A stretch of 64,000 bases of DNA from Planotetraspora kaengkrachanensis (lineage in GTDB: Bacteria; Actinomycetota; Actinomycetes; Streptosporangiales; Streptosporangiaceae), in contig NZ_BONV01000033.1 in assembly GCF_016862895.1 (NCBI RefSeq), forward strand, positions 62,001 through 126,000. The letters are read 5' to 3'. The notes under the pieces are model-generated. The model saw only the letters and a list, made by a program, of their open reading frames with translations. It had not been told where the DNA came from and ran no database searches. Shown one piece after another: positions 43,360 to 51,848 of the stretch. The translations under genes were made by a program, and so were the position numbers. How positions within the stretch are numbered: position 1 is the stretch's first letter; every line of letters begins with the position of its first letter.

Positions 43360-44613
43360 ATGACTCGCGTGAGGATCCGCCGGTCGGTCGGCCCGCTCGT
43401 CAGCGGCACGACCTACCGGCGCGGCGTCCATCTGCTGCTCGGGGCCGTGCTGCTGTTGCCGTACGTGCTGGTGGGGGCGGCGTTCGCGCAGTTGCTCACC
43501 TCTCCGCAGGTGCCCCTGCCGCTGGCCCTGCTCGTGCTCGCCGTCGCGCTCGTGATCGCTTCGGTGCCGCCGTTCCTGCGGGGCACACGCGCGCTGGAGA
43601 TCGTGGCGGCCCGCTCACTGCTCGGCGTGCCCCTTCCCGACCCTCCCGCGACGACCGAGCCCGTACGGGAGGCGCGGGACACAAGGCTGCGTGCGGCGTT
43701 GTGGTTCACGCTGCATCTCGCGATCGGCGGGCTGGTGGCGGTGCTGCTGCTCATCCCCCTGACGACGGCCGTGCTCTTCATCGGGCAGCGCCTCGGCATC
43801 GGCGGCGAGTCGCTCGCCGGCCTCCGGATCGGCCCGCTGGACGAGCACGACTCGGGATGGCTGGCGCTGCTCGGGGCCGCGATGATCGTCTGTGTCGGCT
43901 ACGCCGTGGCGGGGCTCGGGGCGCTCGCCGCGATCATGGCCCCGGTGCTGCTCGGGCCGTCGCCGGCCGAGCGGATCGCCGCCCTGGAGGCCCATGCCGT
44001 ACGGCTCGCCGAACGCAACCGCCTGGCCCGCGAGCTGCACGACTCCATCGGTCACGCGCTGACGGTGACGACCGTGCAGGCCGCTGCCGCGCGGGAGGTG
44101 CTCGACGAGGATCCGGAGTTCACGCGCCGTGCCCTCGCCGCGATCGAGGACACCGGGCGCGCCGCGGCCGAGGACCTCGACCGCCTGCTCGGGATGCTCC
44201 GCGACGGCGAGGCCGCGCAGCGTGCGCCGCTTCACCGGCTGGCCGACCTCGACAGGCTGGTGGCCCATTCGCGCGGCACGGGGGTGGAGGTGCGCACATC
44301 GGTCGAGGGCCCGCTGGACGGCCTGCCCGCGACCGTGTCCCGGGAGGGCTATCGCATCGTCCAGGAGAGCCTGACGAACGCGCTGCGGCACGCGGGCCGG
44401 GTTCCGGTGGTGGTGCGGATCACCGTCGGCGACCGGCTGCTCGTCATCGACGTGGCCAATCCGCTCACGGGAGCCGAGCGACCGAGACAGGGCGGCCGGG
44501 GGCTGGACGGGATGCGCGAACGGGTGCGCCTGCTCGGCGGCGCCATGACGGCCGGGCCGGAGGAGGAGCGGTGGCGGGTGACGGTGCGACTGCCGACGGG
44601 AGAGCGGCCATGA
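43360..44613 (+). CDS. Two-component sensor histidine kinase (NarL/HPK7 type)
   Basis: A 417-residue kinase. The N-terminal half has about five to six membrane helices with no extended extracellular domain, suggesting it senses a membrane or lipid signal. A linker (ERIAALEAHAVRLAERNRLA) leads to RELHDSIGHALTVTTVQAAAARE, the HisKA_3 phospho-acceptor, then the HATPase segment VSREGYRIVQESLTNALRHAG and GGRGLDGMRERVRLLGG. The ATG at 43360 is chosen over an in-frame GTG at 43348. Its stop overlaps the response regulator ATG (ATGA). Confidence 0.93.
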   Translation: MTRVRIRRSVGPLVSGTTYRRGVHLLLGAVLLLPYVLVGAAFAQLLTSPQVPLPLALLVLAVALVIASVPPFLRGTRALEIVAARSLLGVPLPDPPATTEPVREARDTRLRAALWFTLHLAIGGLVAVLLLIPLTTAVLFIGQRLGIGGESLAGLRIGPLDEHDSGWLALLGAAMIVCVGYAVAGLGALAAIMAPVLLGPSPAERIAALEAHAVRLAERNRLARELHDSIGHALTVTTVQAAAAREVLDEDPEFTRRALAAIEDTGRAAAEDLDRLLGMLRDGEAAQRAPLHRLADLDRLVAHSRGTGVEVRTSVEGPLDGLPATVSREGYRIVQESLTNALRHAGRVPVVVRITVGDRLLVIDVANPLTGAERPRQGGRGLDGMRERVRLLGGAMTAGPEEERWRVTVRLPTGERP

Positions 44614-45266
44614 CGATCAGGGTGGCGATCGCCGACGACGAGGAGCTGATCCGGGTCGGGCTGCGGGTCGTCGTGAACGCGCAGCCCGACCTCGAGGTGG
44701 TAGGTGAGGCCACCGACGGGGCCGAGGTGCCGGCGATGGTCGCCCGCACCCGGCCCGACGTGTTGCTGATGGACGTGCGGATGCCCGCCATCGACGGCAT
44801 CGAGGCGACCCGCCGGTTGCTGGCCTCGTCGGGCGAGCCGCCGAAGGTGCTGGTCATCACCACCTTCGAGAACGACGACTACGTCTACGAGGCGCTGCGC
44901 GCGGGCGCGAGCGGCTTCGTGCTCAAGCGCACCCGGCCGGCCGAGGTGGTCCAGGCGATCAGGGTGCTCGCGGGCGGGGAGTCCGTCGTCTTCCCCGCGG
45001 CGATCCGCCGACTGGCCGCCGCCTACGGCTCCGGCGGGCCGGCCGGTGACCGGCTCCGCCGGGCCCGCCTGACCGAGCGCGAGGCCGAGATCCTGCGGCT
45101 GATGGCGGCCGGGCTGTCGAACGCCGAGATCGCCGCGGCGCTCGTGGTGGGAACGGAGACCGTCAAGACGCATGTGGGCAACGTCCTCGCCAAACTCGGC
45201 GCCCGTGACCGCACCCAGGCGGTCATCACCGCCTACGAGTCCGGGTTCGTCAGCCCCGCGGGCTGA
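44610..45266 (+). CDS. NarL/FixJ-type response regulator
   Basis: A 218-residue response regulator. The receiver domain has the acidic pair in ADDEELIRVGL, the phospho-acceptor Asp55 in VLLMDVRMP, then FVLKRTRPAEVVQAI carrying the conserved Lys. The LuxR-type helix-turn-helix is LTEREAEILRLMAAGLSNAEIAAALVVGTETVKTHVGNVLAKL. It is coupled to its kinase by ATGA. The 3' end overlaps the convergent membrane-protein gene by 34 bp. Targets are unknown. Confidence 0.95.
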   Translation: MTIRVAIADDEELIRVGLRVVVNAQPDLEVVGEATDGAEVPAMVARTRPDVLLMDVRMPAIDGIEATRRLLASSGEPPKVLVITTFENDDYVYEALRAGASGFVLKRTRPAEVVQAIRVLAGGESVVFPAAIRRLAAAYGSGGPAGDRLRRARLTEREAEILRLMAAGLSNAEIAAALVVGTETVKTHVGNVLAKLGARDRTQAVITAYESGFVSPAG

Positions 45267-46384
45267 GGGGTCCCCTGCACGCAGGCGGTGCAGGCCCCCC
45301 GGCGCCGCAGGTGGTAGGCGTGGGCGGCGAACGCGAGCGCGACCCCCCACAGCGGCCACAACAGGTGCGTGACGACCAGGAACGGGCTGTATCCGTCGAC
45401 GTTCCAGATCGTGGACGAGGTCGCGATGTCCAGCCCCGCGGAGACGGCGATGGGCGCGACGTAGAGCGCCGGGATCACCGCGAGCCTGATCGGCACCCGC
45501 CGCCCGGCCAGGCCGATCATCCAGCGCGGGAACACCTCGCCCCAGCGCTGGATCAGCCCGAGGGTCAGGATCGCCCCGACGACGGCGAACGCCCCGAGGC
45601 CGGCACCGGCCCAGACGCCTCCGCTGTCGCGAAGCGACCGCAACATCTCGTCGCTGATTCCGAGAGGGACGCCCGCCAGCCAGGACAGGCGGCTCGCCGC
45701 GTAGAGCAGCGGCACCACGACGGCGACCAGAGTCGCCCGGCGGCCCCAGGCGACGATGCGCGCGTGGTCGTCCGTGCCCGCGCGACGGCCGCACCGGACG
45801 CAGGCTCCGCGGCTGCGGCGCTGCCAGGACAGCACCGCGAACCAGAGCAGGTAGCCGCCGGCCATGCACCAGATCTCGTTGGCCATCGTCCAGGACAGGA
45901 CGCGCGAGTAGTCGACGTCCGGCGGCCAGCCGAAGGGCGCGCCGAGGATCAGCATGGGCGCGTATCCGGTCAGCGCCAGCGCGTTCGAGCTCGGCACCAC
46001 CGCCAGCAGCACGGCGGCCACCAGGTAGCCGAAGCCCGCGAGGAGCGCCCGCGGCACGCCGCTCAGCCGTACGGCGTGCCGTCCGGCCATGGCCAGGGCC
46101 GCGACGGCGGCGGCCAGCAAGGTGGCCGCGAGCAGAGGCGCACCCACCTCTGGCGTGATGACACGCAGGACGCCCGCATGCCCGAAGGGGTATCCGCGGC
46201 CGGTCAGCGTCCAGACGAGCGCGACGACGCCGTAGGCCGCCGTCCAGGCGACGGCGGCGTGGCCGACCCACCCGGCTCGGCGCGCAGGCCCCGGCGCCGT
46301 GCTCCCGTCGGGAGGCCGGCCTCCCGCGACGGCGGACGGCGGCCGAGAGGCCGAGTCGGACGGACTGATGGAGGGAGTCGACAT
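45233..46384 (-). CDS. Polytopic membrane protein with two CxxC pairs, function unknown
   Basis: A 383-residue protein with about nine hydrophobic segments after a 40-residue hydrophilic Ser/Pro/Gly lead. Two small cytoplasmic-type clusters, RGACVRCGRR near the middle and RRRGACTACVQG near the C-terminus, hold CxxC pairs that could bind zinc or a disulfide. I do not recognise the family. It is convergent with the response regulator gene and its 3' end overlaps that gene by 34 bp, so it may be a target of the two-component system (inference). The ATG at 46384 has AGGACCTCGTC upstream. Confidence 0.8.
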   Translation of the reverse strand: MSTPSISPSDSASRPPSAVAGGRPPDGSTAPGPARRAGWVGHAAVAWTAAYGVVALVWTLTGRGYPFGHAGVLRVITPEVGAPLLAATLLAAAVAALAMAGRHAVRLSGVPRALLAGFGYLVAAVLLAVVPSSNALALTGYAPMLILGAPFGWPPDVDYSRVLSWTMANEIWCMAGGYLLWFAVLSWQRRSRGACVRCGRRAGTDDHARIVAWGRRATLVAVVVPLLYAASRLSWLAGVPLGISDEMLRSLRDSGGVWAGAGLGAFAVVGAILTLGLIQRWGEVFPRWMIGLAGRRVPIRLAVIPALYVAPIAVSAGLDIATSSTIWNVDGYSPFLVVTHLLWPLWGVALAFAAHAYHLRRRGACTACVQGTPQPAGLTNPDS

Positions 46385-46474
46385 GACGAGGTCCTTTCGT
46401 GGGAGGTGGGACGTGCACCTCTCACGATCGCCACGGGCCGCCTGCCGCGACTCCCCTCACGACGGGAACCGCCT

Positions 46475-46490
46475 CCCCCGCACGGGGGAT
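46475..46490. terminator. Short GC hairpin after the molybdopterin oxidoreductase gene
   Basis: TCCCCC-gcac-GGGGGA, a 6-bp perfect stem, lies 12 bp downstream of the oxidoreductase stop on its strand, in the 117-bp gap before the membrane-protein gene. Confidence 0.45.
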
Positions 46491-46501
46491 ACTCGGCCGG
46501 T

Positions 46502-48778
46502 TCAGATCGTGACGGCCTCCACCCGCGCGGGCACGTGTTTGTGCCAGGGCGTTCCGGCGTAGGGGTCACGATCCCCGGCGGCCGTCAGCTCGTTGGGGGC
46601 GGCGCCGGTCACGACCGGGGCGCCGTCCGGCCCGGGGTAGGAGAGGCCGAGCCCGTTGGGCAGGGAGACATGACCAGGCTGCAGGCCGTCGTGGATCTCG
46701 ACGGGCACCTCGACGCTGCCCGTGCGGGTCGTCACGCGTGCCATCGCGCCGCCGGTCAGCCCGAGGCGCGCCGCGTCGGCCGGGCTGATGCGCAGGGTTC
46801 CCGACGGATCACGCTTGCGCCAGGCCGGGTCACGGAAGATCGTGTTGGCGGTGAAGGCGCGGCGCTCACCCGCCGACAGCACGAAGGGGAACTCGGGATC
46901 CGCTGCGGGGCCGGCGCCGAGGTTCTCGATCTCCTCCACCAGTTCCGGGATCGTCAGGTGGATCTTCTTGTCCGGAGTGCCGAGGCGGCCCAGCCCGTCG
47001 TCCGGCGCGTCCTTGCTGAAGACCAGGCCCGAGGGGCTCGCGAGGATCGCGTCGAACAGGTGCTCGCCCAGTTGCGGTCCCTCCCCCTCGATGCCCGCCC
47101 GCCGTACGGATTCCGGGTGCGCGGCCGCGAGTTTGTGGGCCAGCGGCCACAGCGAGGCCGCGGCGGCCGCCCCGTCCGGCAACGTCGGCCCGAGACTGCG
47201 GTAGAGCAGGACGGAGGCGATCTTGGCGAGTGCGGGGTCGGCCAGCATCCCGAGGAACGCGGCGGAGAAGGCGGTCCTGTCCCCCTCGGCGAGGGCCTCG
47301 CGCAGGGGGGCCAGGTCGGGGACGACGCCGAGGGCCTCGCACAGGCGGGCGTACATCTCCGGCTCCGGCAGCAGGTCCGCGTCGGGGGGCGGGTCGAGCA
47401 CCGGGCGGCGCAGGTGGAAGTAGTTGTCCGGCGTCTCCAGATTGAAGAACGTGGCCTCCCACTTCTCGAACTGCGTCGGCGCGGGCAGCACGTAGTCGGC
47501 CCGCCGCGCCGTCTCGGTCATCGCGACGTCGATCACGACGAGGAGGTCGAGGGCGTCCAGGGCGTCCCGCATCCTGGGCGAGTCCGCCACCGAGTGGACC
47601 GGGTTGGCGGACTCGACCAGCATGGCGCGGTATCGCCGGGGATGGTCGGTGAGGATCTCCTCGGCGATCACGTTGGTGGGCACCAGGCCGGAGATGACGC
47701 GCGCTCCCACGACGGGGCTGACGCGGTCACGGCCTCGTCCCCAGTGGGAGTAGGTGACCAGGGGGCCGAAAAGGATCGGGGGGTTGTTCGTGCCCCGGCG
47801 GCCGACGTTGCCCGTCAGGACCATCAGCAGGAGGTCGAGATAGCTGGTGACGGTCGAGTGCAGCGACATCTGGACGCCGAGGTCCTCGTGCAGGGCCACG
47901 CCGCGCGCGGCGGCGATGCGGCGGGCGGCGTCGCGGACCAGCCTTTCCTCCACCCCCGCCGTGGCGGAGTACTCCGAGATCGGCACCCGCCGCAACGCGT
48001 CGATCACCCGCTCGCTCTCGACGGCGTGTTCCTCCAGCCACCGGTGCGCGATCAGGTCCTCCTGGACCAGCACGCCCGCCATGGCGGCGAGCAGCCACGC
48101 GTCCGTCCCGGGGCGTACGGCGAGGTGGATGTCGGCCAGTTCGGCGGTCTCGGTGCGGCGCGGGTCGATCACGATCAGGGACCGGTCCGGGTCGCGGGAG
48201 ATCTCGCGGAGGGTCGGCCTGGCACGTGGCACGCCGTGGGACTGCCAGGGGTTCTTGCCGACGAACAGGGCGACGTCGCAGTGGTCGAGGTCTCCGGTCG
48301 TGATGGTGCCGAGCATGCGGTCGGCGACCCAGAACAGCCCCGTCTTCTCCTGCGCGAGGGCGTTCGACCGGTGGCGCGCCCCCAGTGTGCGCATGAACGC
48401 TCCCGAGTAGGAGCCGCCCAGGTGGTTCCCCTGGCCGCCCCCGCCGTAATAGAAGATCGTCTCGCCGCCGTGCGCGTCCCTGACGGCGGCGAATCCGGCG
48501 GCGACCTCCCTGATGGCCGTGTCCCAGTCGACCTGTTCGAACGAGCCGTCCGGGCGCCTTCGCAGCGGGTGGGTCAGCCGGTCGCGGCCGTTCTGGTAGT
48601 GATCGAGGCGGAGCGGCTTCTCGCAGGTGTAGCCCTGCGACGAGGGGTGCGCCTTGTCGCCTCGGATCCGCTCGAATCGCCGGCCGTCCAGTTTGATCTC
48701 GATGCCGCAGTTGCACGCGCAGAGCACGCACGCGGTGGGCCGCCAGTCCAAGATGTTCTCCCGACCTTCTGGGTCCAC
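46502..48778 (-). CDS. Molybdopterin-dependent oxidoreductase with N-terminal 4Fe-4S site
   Basis: A 758-residue member of the DMSO-reductase/formate-dehydrogenase superfamily. The N-terminal cluster site is CVLCACNC (Cys17, 20, 24; Cys22 extra) plus Cys52 in YTCEKPLRL. Then FYYGGGGQGNHLGG, RSNALAQEKTG, FVGKNPWQSHG, LIVIDPRRTETA and the C-terminal molybdopterin-dinucleotide domain (LRISPADAARLGL, GHVSLPNGLG). No Cys or selenocysteine is seen where formate dehydrogenases have the molybdenum ligand. No Tat signal, so cytosolic. The start is GTG at 48778. No electron-transfer subunit is adjacent; substrate unknown. Confidence 0.9.
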   Translation of the reverse strand: MDPEGRENILDWRPTACVLCACNCGIEIKLDGRRFERIRGDKAHPSSQGYTCEKPLRLDHYQNGRDRLTHPLRRRPDGSFEQVDWDTAIREVAAGFAAVRDAHGGETIFYYGGGGQGNHLGGSYSGAFMRTLGARHRSNALAQEKTGLFWVADRMLGTITTGDLDHCDVALFVGKNPWQSHGVPRARPTLREISRDPDRSLIVIDPRRTETAELADIHLAVRPGTDAWLLAAMAGVLVQEDLIAHRWLEEHAVESERVIDALRRVPISEYSATAGVEERLVRDAARRIAAARGVALHEDLGVQMSLHSTVTSYLDLLLMVLTGNVGRRGTNNPPILFGPLVTYSHWGRGRDRVSPVVGARVISGLVPTNVIAEEILTDHPRRYRAMLVESANPVHSVADSPRMRDALDALDLLVVIDVAMTETARRADYVLPAPTQFEKWEATFFNLETPDNYFHLRRPVLDPPPDADLLPEPEMYARLCEALGVVPDLAPLREALAEGDRTAFSAAFLGMLADPALAKIASVLLYRSLGPTLPDGAAAAASLWPLAHKLAAAHPESVRRAGIEGEGPQLGEHLFDAILASPSGLVFSKDAPDDGLGRLGTPDKKIHLTIPELVEEIENLGAGPAADPEFPFVLSAGERRAFTANTIFRDPAWRKRDPSGTLRISPADAARLGLTGGAMARVTTRTGSVEVPVEIHDGLQPGHVSLPNGLGLSYPGPDGAPVVTGAAPNELTAAGDRDPYAGTPWHKHVPARVEAVTI

Positions 48779-48885
48779 TAGTCGAACTCAGGGTAGCCGA
48801 CGGGGCTCGGCCTGTCCGCCTCGAAGCGGATACGAAGCCAGCGCCATTCCGATGACCTCGGCCTACTTGAATCGCTTCGCGTGGT

Positions 48886-49815
48886 TCAGCCGCCGGTGGG
48901 CGGCACGTCACCGAGCGCCGCCTCAGCCCGGTCCGCTCGCAGGCGCGCGGACTCCGCCGCCCGCCGGGAACGGCCCTCCTCCCGCCTGGCGACGTCGAGC
49001 CGGTGCCGGGCGGCGCCCTGGCCGTCCTTCGCCGCCGCGAGCCTGCCGGAGAGCTCGGCCACCTCCTCCGCCAGCCGGTCGTGTTCCTGTACGGCTTCCG
49101 CGAACTCGGCCTCCCAGGAGGACAGGCCCTCCTCGGCCCGCGCCGCCGCTTCGCGGGCCTGCGCCGCCGCCTTCTCCCGCTCCCGGCGCTCACGCTCGGC
49201 CTTCTGCCTCGCGGCCCTCTCCCTGGCGGCCTCGCCGTCGCCCCCGTCCCGTTCGCCCGCGGGCGTTGCCGCCCGCCGCCCGCGGGGGGACGCCCCCGCC
49301 TCGGCGGCCTTCTCCGCCGTCCGCACCGGTCTGAGCACCGGCGCCGGGGCGAACCCGCTGTAGCTCAGCCCGCGGACCAGGCGCCCCTCCCGCACCTGCT
49401 CGGACGCGGTCTCGTCGACGACCGCCGCGTCCAGCGTCTGCTCGATCTCGGTGCCGGCCGCGCCCGCGAGCGGCTGCCCGGCCGCCTCGGCGTCCTGCCT
49501 GATCAGGCGGGCGAGCCGGGACGTCGCCGCCGACCGCTCCTGGGTGAGGGCGGCCAGCGCCTCGGCGTCCTGCCTCCGCCAGGCCTCGCGGAGGCGCCCG
49601 CCCACGCCGAGGAGCTCGTCCAGCTCCGCCGGATGACGTCGCGAGGCCTGGTTGACGGCCCAGCCGACGACTGTGGGACGGCGCAGTGCGGAGATCTGAC
49701 GGGAGAGCGCCGCGTCGCCGGCCGTCTTGGCCTCCTTGGCCAGCGCGTCCCGGGTGGCGACGAACTCGCCGGGGGCGAGGCCGTACAACCGGTCGGCTGC
49801 CGCGTCGAGATCCAT
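48886..49815 (-). CDS. Coiled-coil protein, function unknown
   Basis: A 309-residue soluble protein found in many actinomycetes under no firm name. It begins MDLDAAADRLYGLAPGEFVATRDALAKEAK, with SALRRPTVVGWAVNQASRRHP, a conserved early segment. From about residue 200 it becomes a long charged coiled coil (ERAARQKAERERREREKAAAQAREAAARAEEGLSS and on) with Ala/Glu/Arg heptads to near the end. The ATG at 49815 fits the conserved N-terminus. It diverges from the Clp-N protein gene, and the two share a 145-bp promoter region. Confidence 0.82.
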   Translation of the reverse strand: MDLDAAADRLYGLAPGEFVATRDALAKEAKTAGDAALSRQISALRRPTVVGWAVNQASRRHPAELDELLGVGGRLREAWRRQDAEALAALTQERSAATSRLARLIRQDAEAAGQPLAGAAGTEIEQTLDAAVVDETASEQVREGRLVRGLSYSGFAPAPVLRPVRTAEKAAEAGASPRGRRAATPAGERDGGDGEAARERAARQKAERERREREKAAAQAREAAARAEEGLSSWEAEFAEAVQEHDRLAEEVAELSGRLAAAKDGQGAARHRLDVARREEGRSRRAAESARLRADRAEAALGDVPPTGG

Positions 49816-49960
49816 GGCTCCACCTGTACCCTCCGCCGCGCCGCACGTCCACCGACTCTCCTCGCCGCGCGTTGGAACGGCATTCTCCCGCGGTTCGCAC
49901 CGCCGCCGCGGGACCGTCCTGACGCATAGTGGAAGCACCGCCCAACGACGGAGGCCTCCC

Positions 49961-50554
49961 GTGTTCGAGCGTTTCACCGACCGAGCCCGCCGAGCCGTGC
50001 TTCTCGCCCAGGAGGAGGCGAGGATGCTGGACCACCGCTACATCGGGTCCGAACACGTGCTGCTCGGCCTCGTCCACGAGGGCGAGGGCCTCGCCGCCAA
50101 GATCCTCCATGAGGAGGGCGTCGAGCTCGAGGCGCTGCGTGAGGACGTGAGGCGGCTGGTCGGCACGGGGCCGTCCCCGGGACCCGACGAGCACATCCCC
50201 TTCACCCCGCGGGCCAAGAAGATCCTTGAACTCTCGCTCCGCGAAGCCCTGAACCTCCGGCACAACTACATCGGCACCGAGCACATCCTGCTGGGCCTCA
50301 TCCGGGAGGGCGGCGGGGCCGGCGTCCAGGTGCTCACCGAGCGGGGCACGGACTTCGACCGCGTCCGGCGGAAGGTCGTCGAGGAGACCCGGAGCCAGCG
50401 CGAGGCGGGCGGCCACTCCGGCGCCTTCCCGGCCCCGTGGCCTTCGCTGGTGTCCAGGATCGACCGGCTGCAGGAGGCCGTGGACCGCATTGAGCGTCGC
50501 CTGGACGCGATGGGCGCGCCGCCGGACCCCGGCCCTCCCGGCTCCTCTGAGTGA
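49961..50554 (+). CDS. Stand-alone Clp N-terminal (Clp-N) domain protein
   Basis: A 197-residue protein made of two Clp-N repeats without any AAA+ ATPase module. Repeat one (residues about 3-65): FERFTDRARRAVLLAQEEARMLDHRYIGSEHVLLGL. Repeat two (about 78-145): FTPRAKKILELSLREALNLRHNYIGTEHILLGLIRE. A short coiled coil (VSRIDRLQEAVDRIERRLDAM) ends it. In ClpC these repeats bind substrates and adaptors, so this may act as an adaptor or decoy for the Clp protease (inference). GTG at 49961 with GGAGG upstream. It ends in a hairpin terminator. Confidence 0.9.
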   Translation: MFERFTDRARRAVLLAQEEARMLDHRYIGSEHVLLGLVHEGEGLAAKILHEEGVELEALREDVRRLVGTGPSPGPDEHIPFTPRAKKILELSLREALNLRHNYIGTEHILLGLIREGGGAGVQVLTERGTDFDRVRRKVVEETRSQREAGGHSGAFPAPWPSLVSRIDRLQEAVDRIERRLDAMGAPPDPGPPGSSE

Positions 50555-50603
50555 TCATCCTGGCCCGGCGTTCCCTGAGCCTCGCCGAGCCAGGATGGAT
50601 CAC
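50551..50603. terminator. Bidirectional terminator hairpin
   Basis: GTGATCATCCTGGC (50551-50564) and GCCAGGATGGATCAC (50589-50603) pair over 14 bp with one bulged base, in the gap between the convergent Clp-N and GNAT genes. The Clp-N stop codon overlaps its first bases. The first half contains GTGATCAT but no 53-bp period, so it is not counted among the arrays. Confidence 0.7.
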
Positions 50604-50613
50604 CTGTGACGGC

Positions 50614-51663
50614 TCAGCTCGGAGAAGCCGCCATCACACCCACGGCGATCCGCGCCTCGATCACACCGGGGTCGTCGGTGTGGGTGAGCGTGGCGCCGAG
50701 GGAGGTCAGAAGCCTGCGCATGCGGGCGTTGTCGGACAGCAGGCTCGCCCGGACCTCCGCGAACCCCAGGTCGCGCGCCTCCTGCATGATCATGCGGGCC
50801 ATCGCGGTGCCGATCCCGCGACCCTGCCATCTGTCCTCGACCAGGAATGCGATCTCCGCGATGCCCGGGTCGGGGGTGAACATCAGGGAGGCGACCGCGA
50901 CCACCTGACCGTCGTGCCCGGCCACTAACGAGTGACCGCGGCTGCGGTCGCAGAGCCGGTCGAACACCCGGGGCGGGAGCGTCGGCATGGCCGTGAAGTA
51001 GCGGAACCGCCGCGTCTCGGGCGAGCAGCGCTCGTGCAGGTCGCGAAGCGCCTCCCGGTAGAGCGAGGTGAGCGGCCTGATCAGCACCTCGGCTCCGTCG
51101 GCGAGCCGCAGGGGTCCGTCGGGCGCGACCTCGGCCGGCGGTTGCGCGAGCCGTACGAGCGCGGCCGCGCGGGCCGCCTCGGTCAGGGTGAAGGGCAGCC
51201 CCGAGCGGCGGAGCCGGATCGCCCGGCGGGCGGCCACGGGGACGACGAGCAGGGTGGGGTCGGGAAGCTCTCCCTCGGCGTCCGAGCGCGGACGTCCGGG
51301 CTCGGCCCCGTAGACCCATCGGGAGTCGTCGGCCCGCAGCAACTCCCCGAGTATCTCGGGCAGACGCCAGGGCATCGCCCGGAGCCGGGCGGCGAGCAGC
51401 AGGGCGCGGGTCGGCTCGTCGGTGAGCTCGTGCGCCGTCGCGGGCACGACCTGGACCCGCCGGCCTCCCGCCGCCTCCAGCGCCTCACGAACCACGTCGG
51501 GCGAGGCGGGGATCTCCGTCACGAATTCGTCGACCGTGCCGTCCGTGTCCGGCTGGACGGACAGGCCGAGGATGTTCCCGCCCTTCTCGGCGAGGGCCGC
51601 CGCGAGCGCGGCGAGACGTCCCGGCCGCTCGTCGACCGTCGTCCGTACTCGCAAGAACCCCAT
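50614..51663 (-). CDS. ACT domain-GNAT acetyltransferase fusion
   Basis: A 349-residue two-domain protein. Residues about 2-75 form an ACT-type small-molecule sensor: FLRVRTTVDERPGRLAALAAALAEKGGNILGLSV. Residues about 190-345 form a GNAT acetyltransferase: LADGAEVLIRPL, SLYREALRDLHERCSPETRRFRYF, VAVASLMFTPDPGIAEIAFLVEDRWQGRGIGTAMARMI (acetyl-CoA loop) and AEVRASLLSDNARMRRLLTSLGA. The layout recalls amino-acid-controlled protein lysine acetyltransferases of actinomycetes, where the ACT domain gates activity. Target unknown. The ATG at 51663 has GGAGGGAG upstream. Confidence 0.9.
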   Translation of the reverse strand: MGFLRVRTTVDERPGRLAALAAALAEKGGNILGLSVQPDTDGTVDEFVTEIPASPDVVREALEAAGGRRVQVVPATAHELTDEPTRALLLAARLRAMPWRLPEILGELLRADDSRWVYGAEPGRPRSDAEGELPDPTLLVVPVAARRAIRLRRSGLPFTLTEAARAAALVRLAQPPAEVAPDGPLRLADGAEVLIRPLTSLYREALRDLHERCSPETRRFRYFTAMPTLPPRVFDRLCDRSRGHSLVAGHDGQVVAVASLMFTPDPGIAEIAFLVEDRWQGRGIGTAMARMIMQEARDLGFAEVRASLLSDNARMRRLLTSLGATLTHTDDPGVIEARIAVGVMAASPS

Positions 51664-51848
51664 CGGTGCCGCTCCCTCCGTTGCGCTGCCCACAGCTTGA
51701 CGCACCTCTGTTACGCGATTGCTACGCAACAGTGAGCCTGCCGTTTCAGACCGATATACGCACAGAAAGTTGCCGTTATCAGCATGAGCATCGCGATTAG
51801 CCAACGACTTCCGTCGCATGATGTGCTGAAGAGTACGGATATAGCAGT

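Noticed and set aside
42645-45266. A complete nucleotide-signalled defence island built on the SLATT protein
   Set aside because: No cyclase, SLOG, sensor or nuclease gene is adjacent; the following genes are an ordinary HisKA_3 kinase and LuxR-type regulator.
50551-50603. Fourth member of the 53-bp array family (GTGATCAT present)
   Set aside because: Only one partial word is present, without the offset blocks or period; the sequence is better explained as a convergent terminator hairpin.
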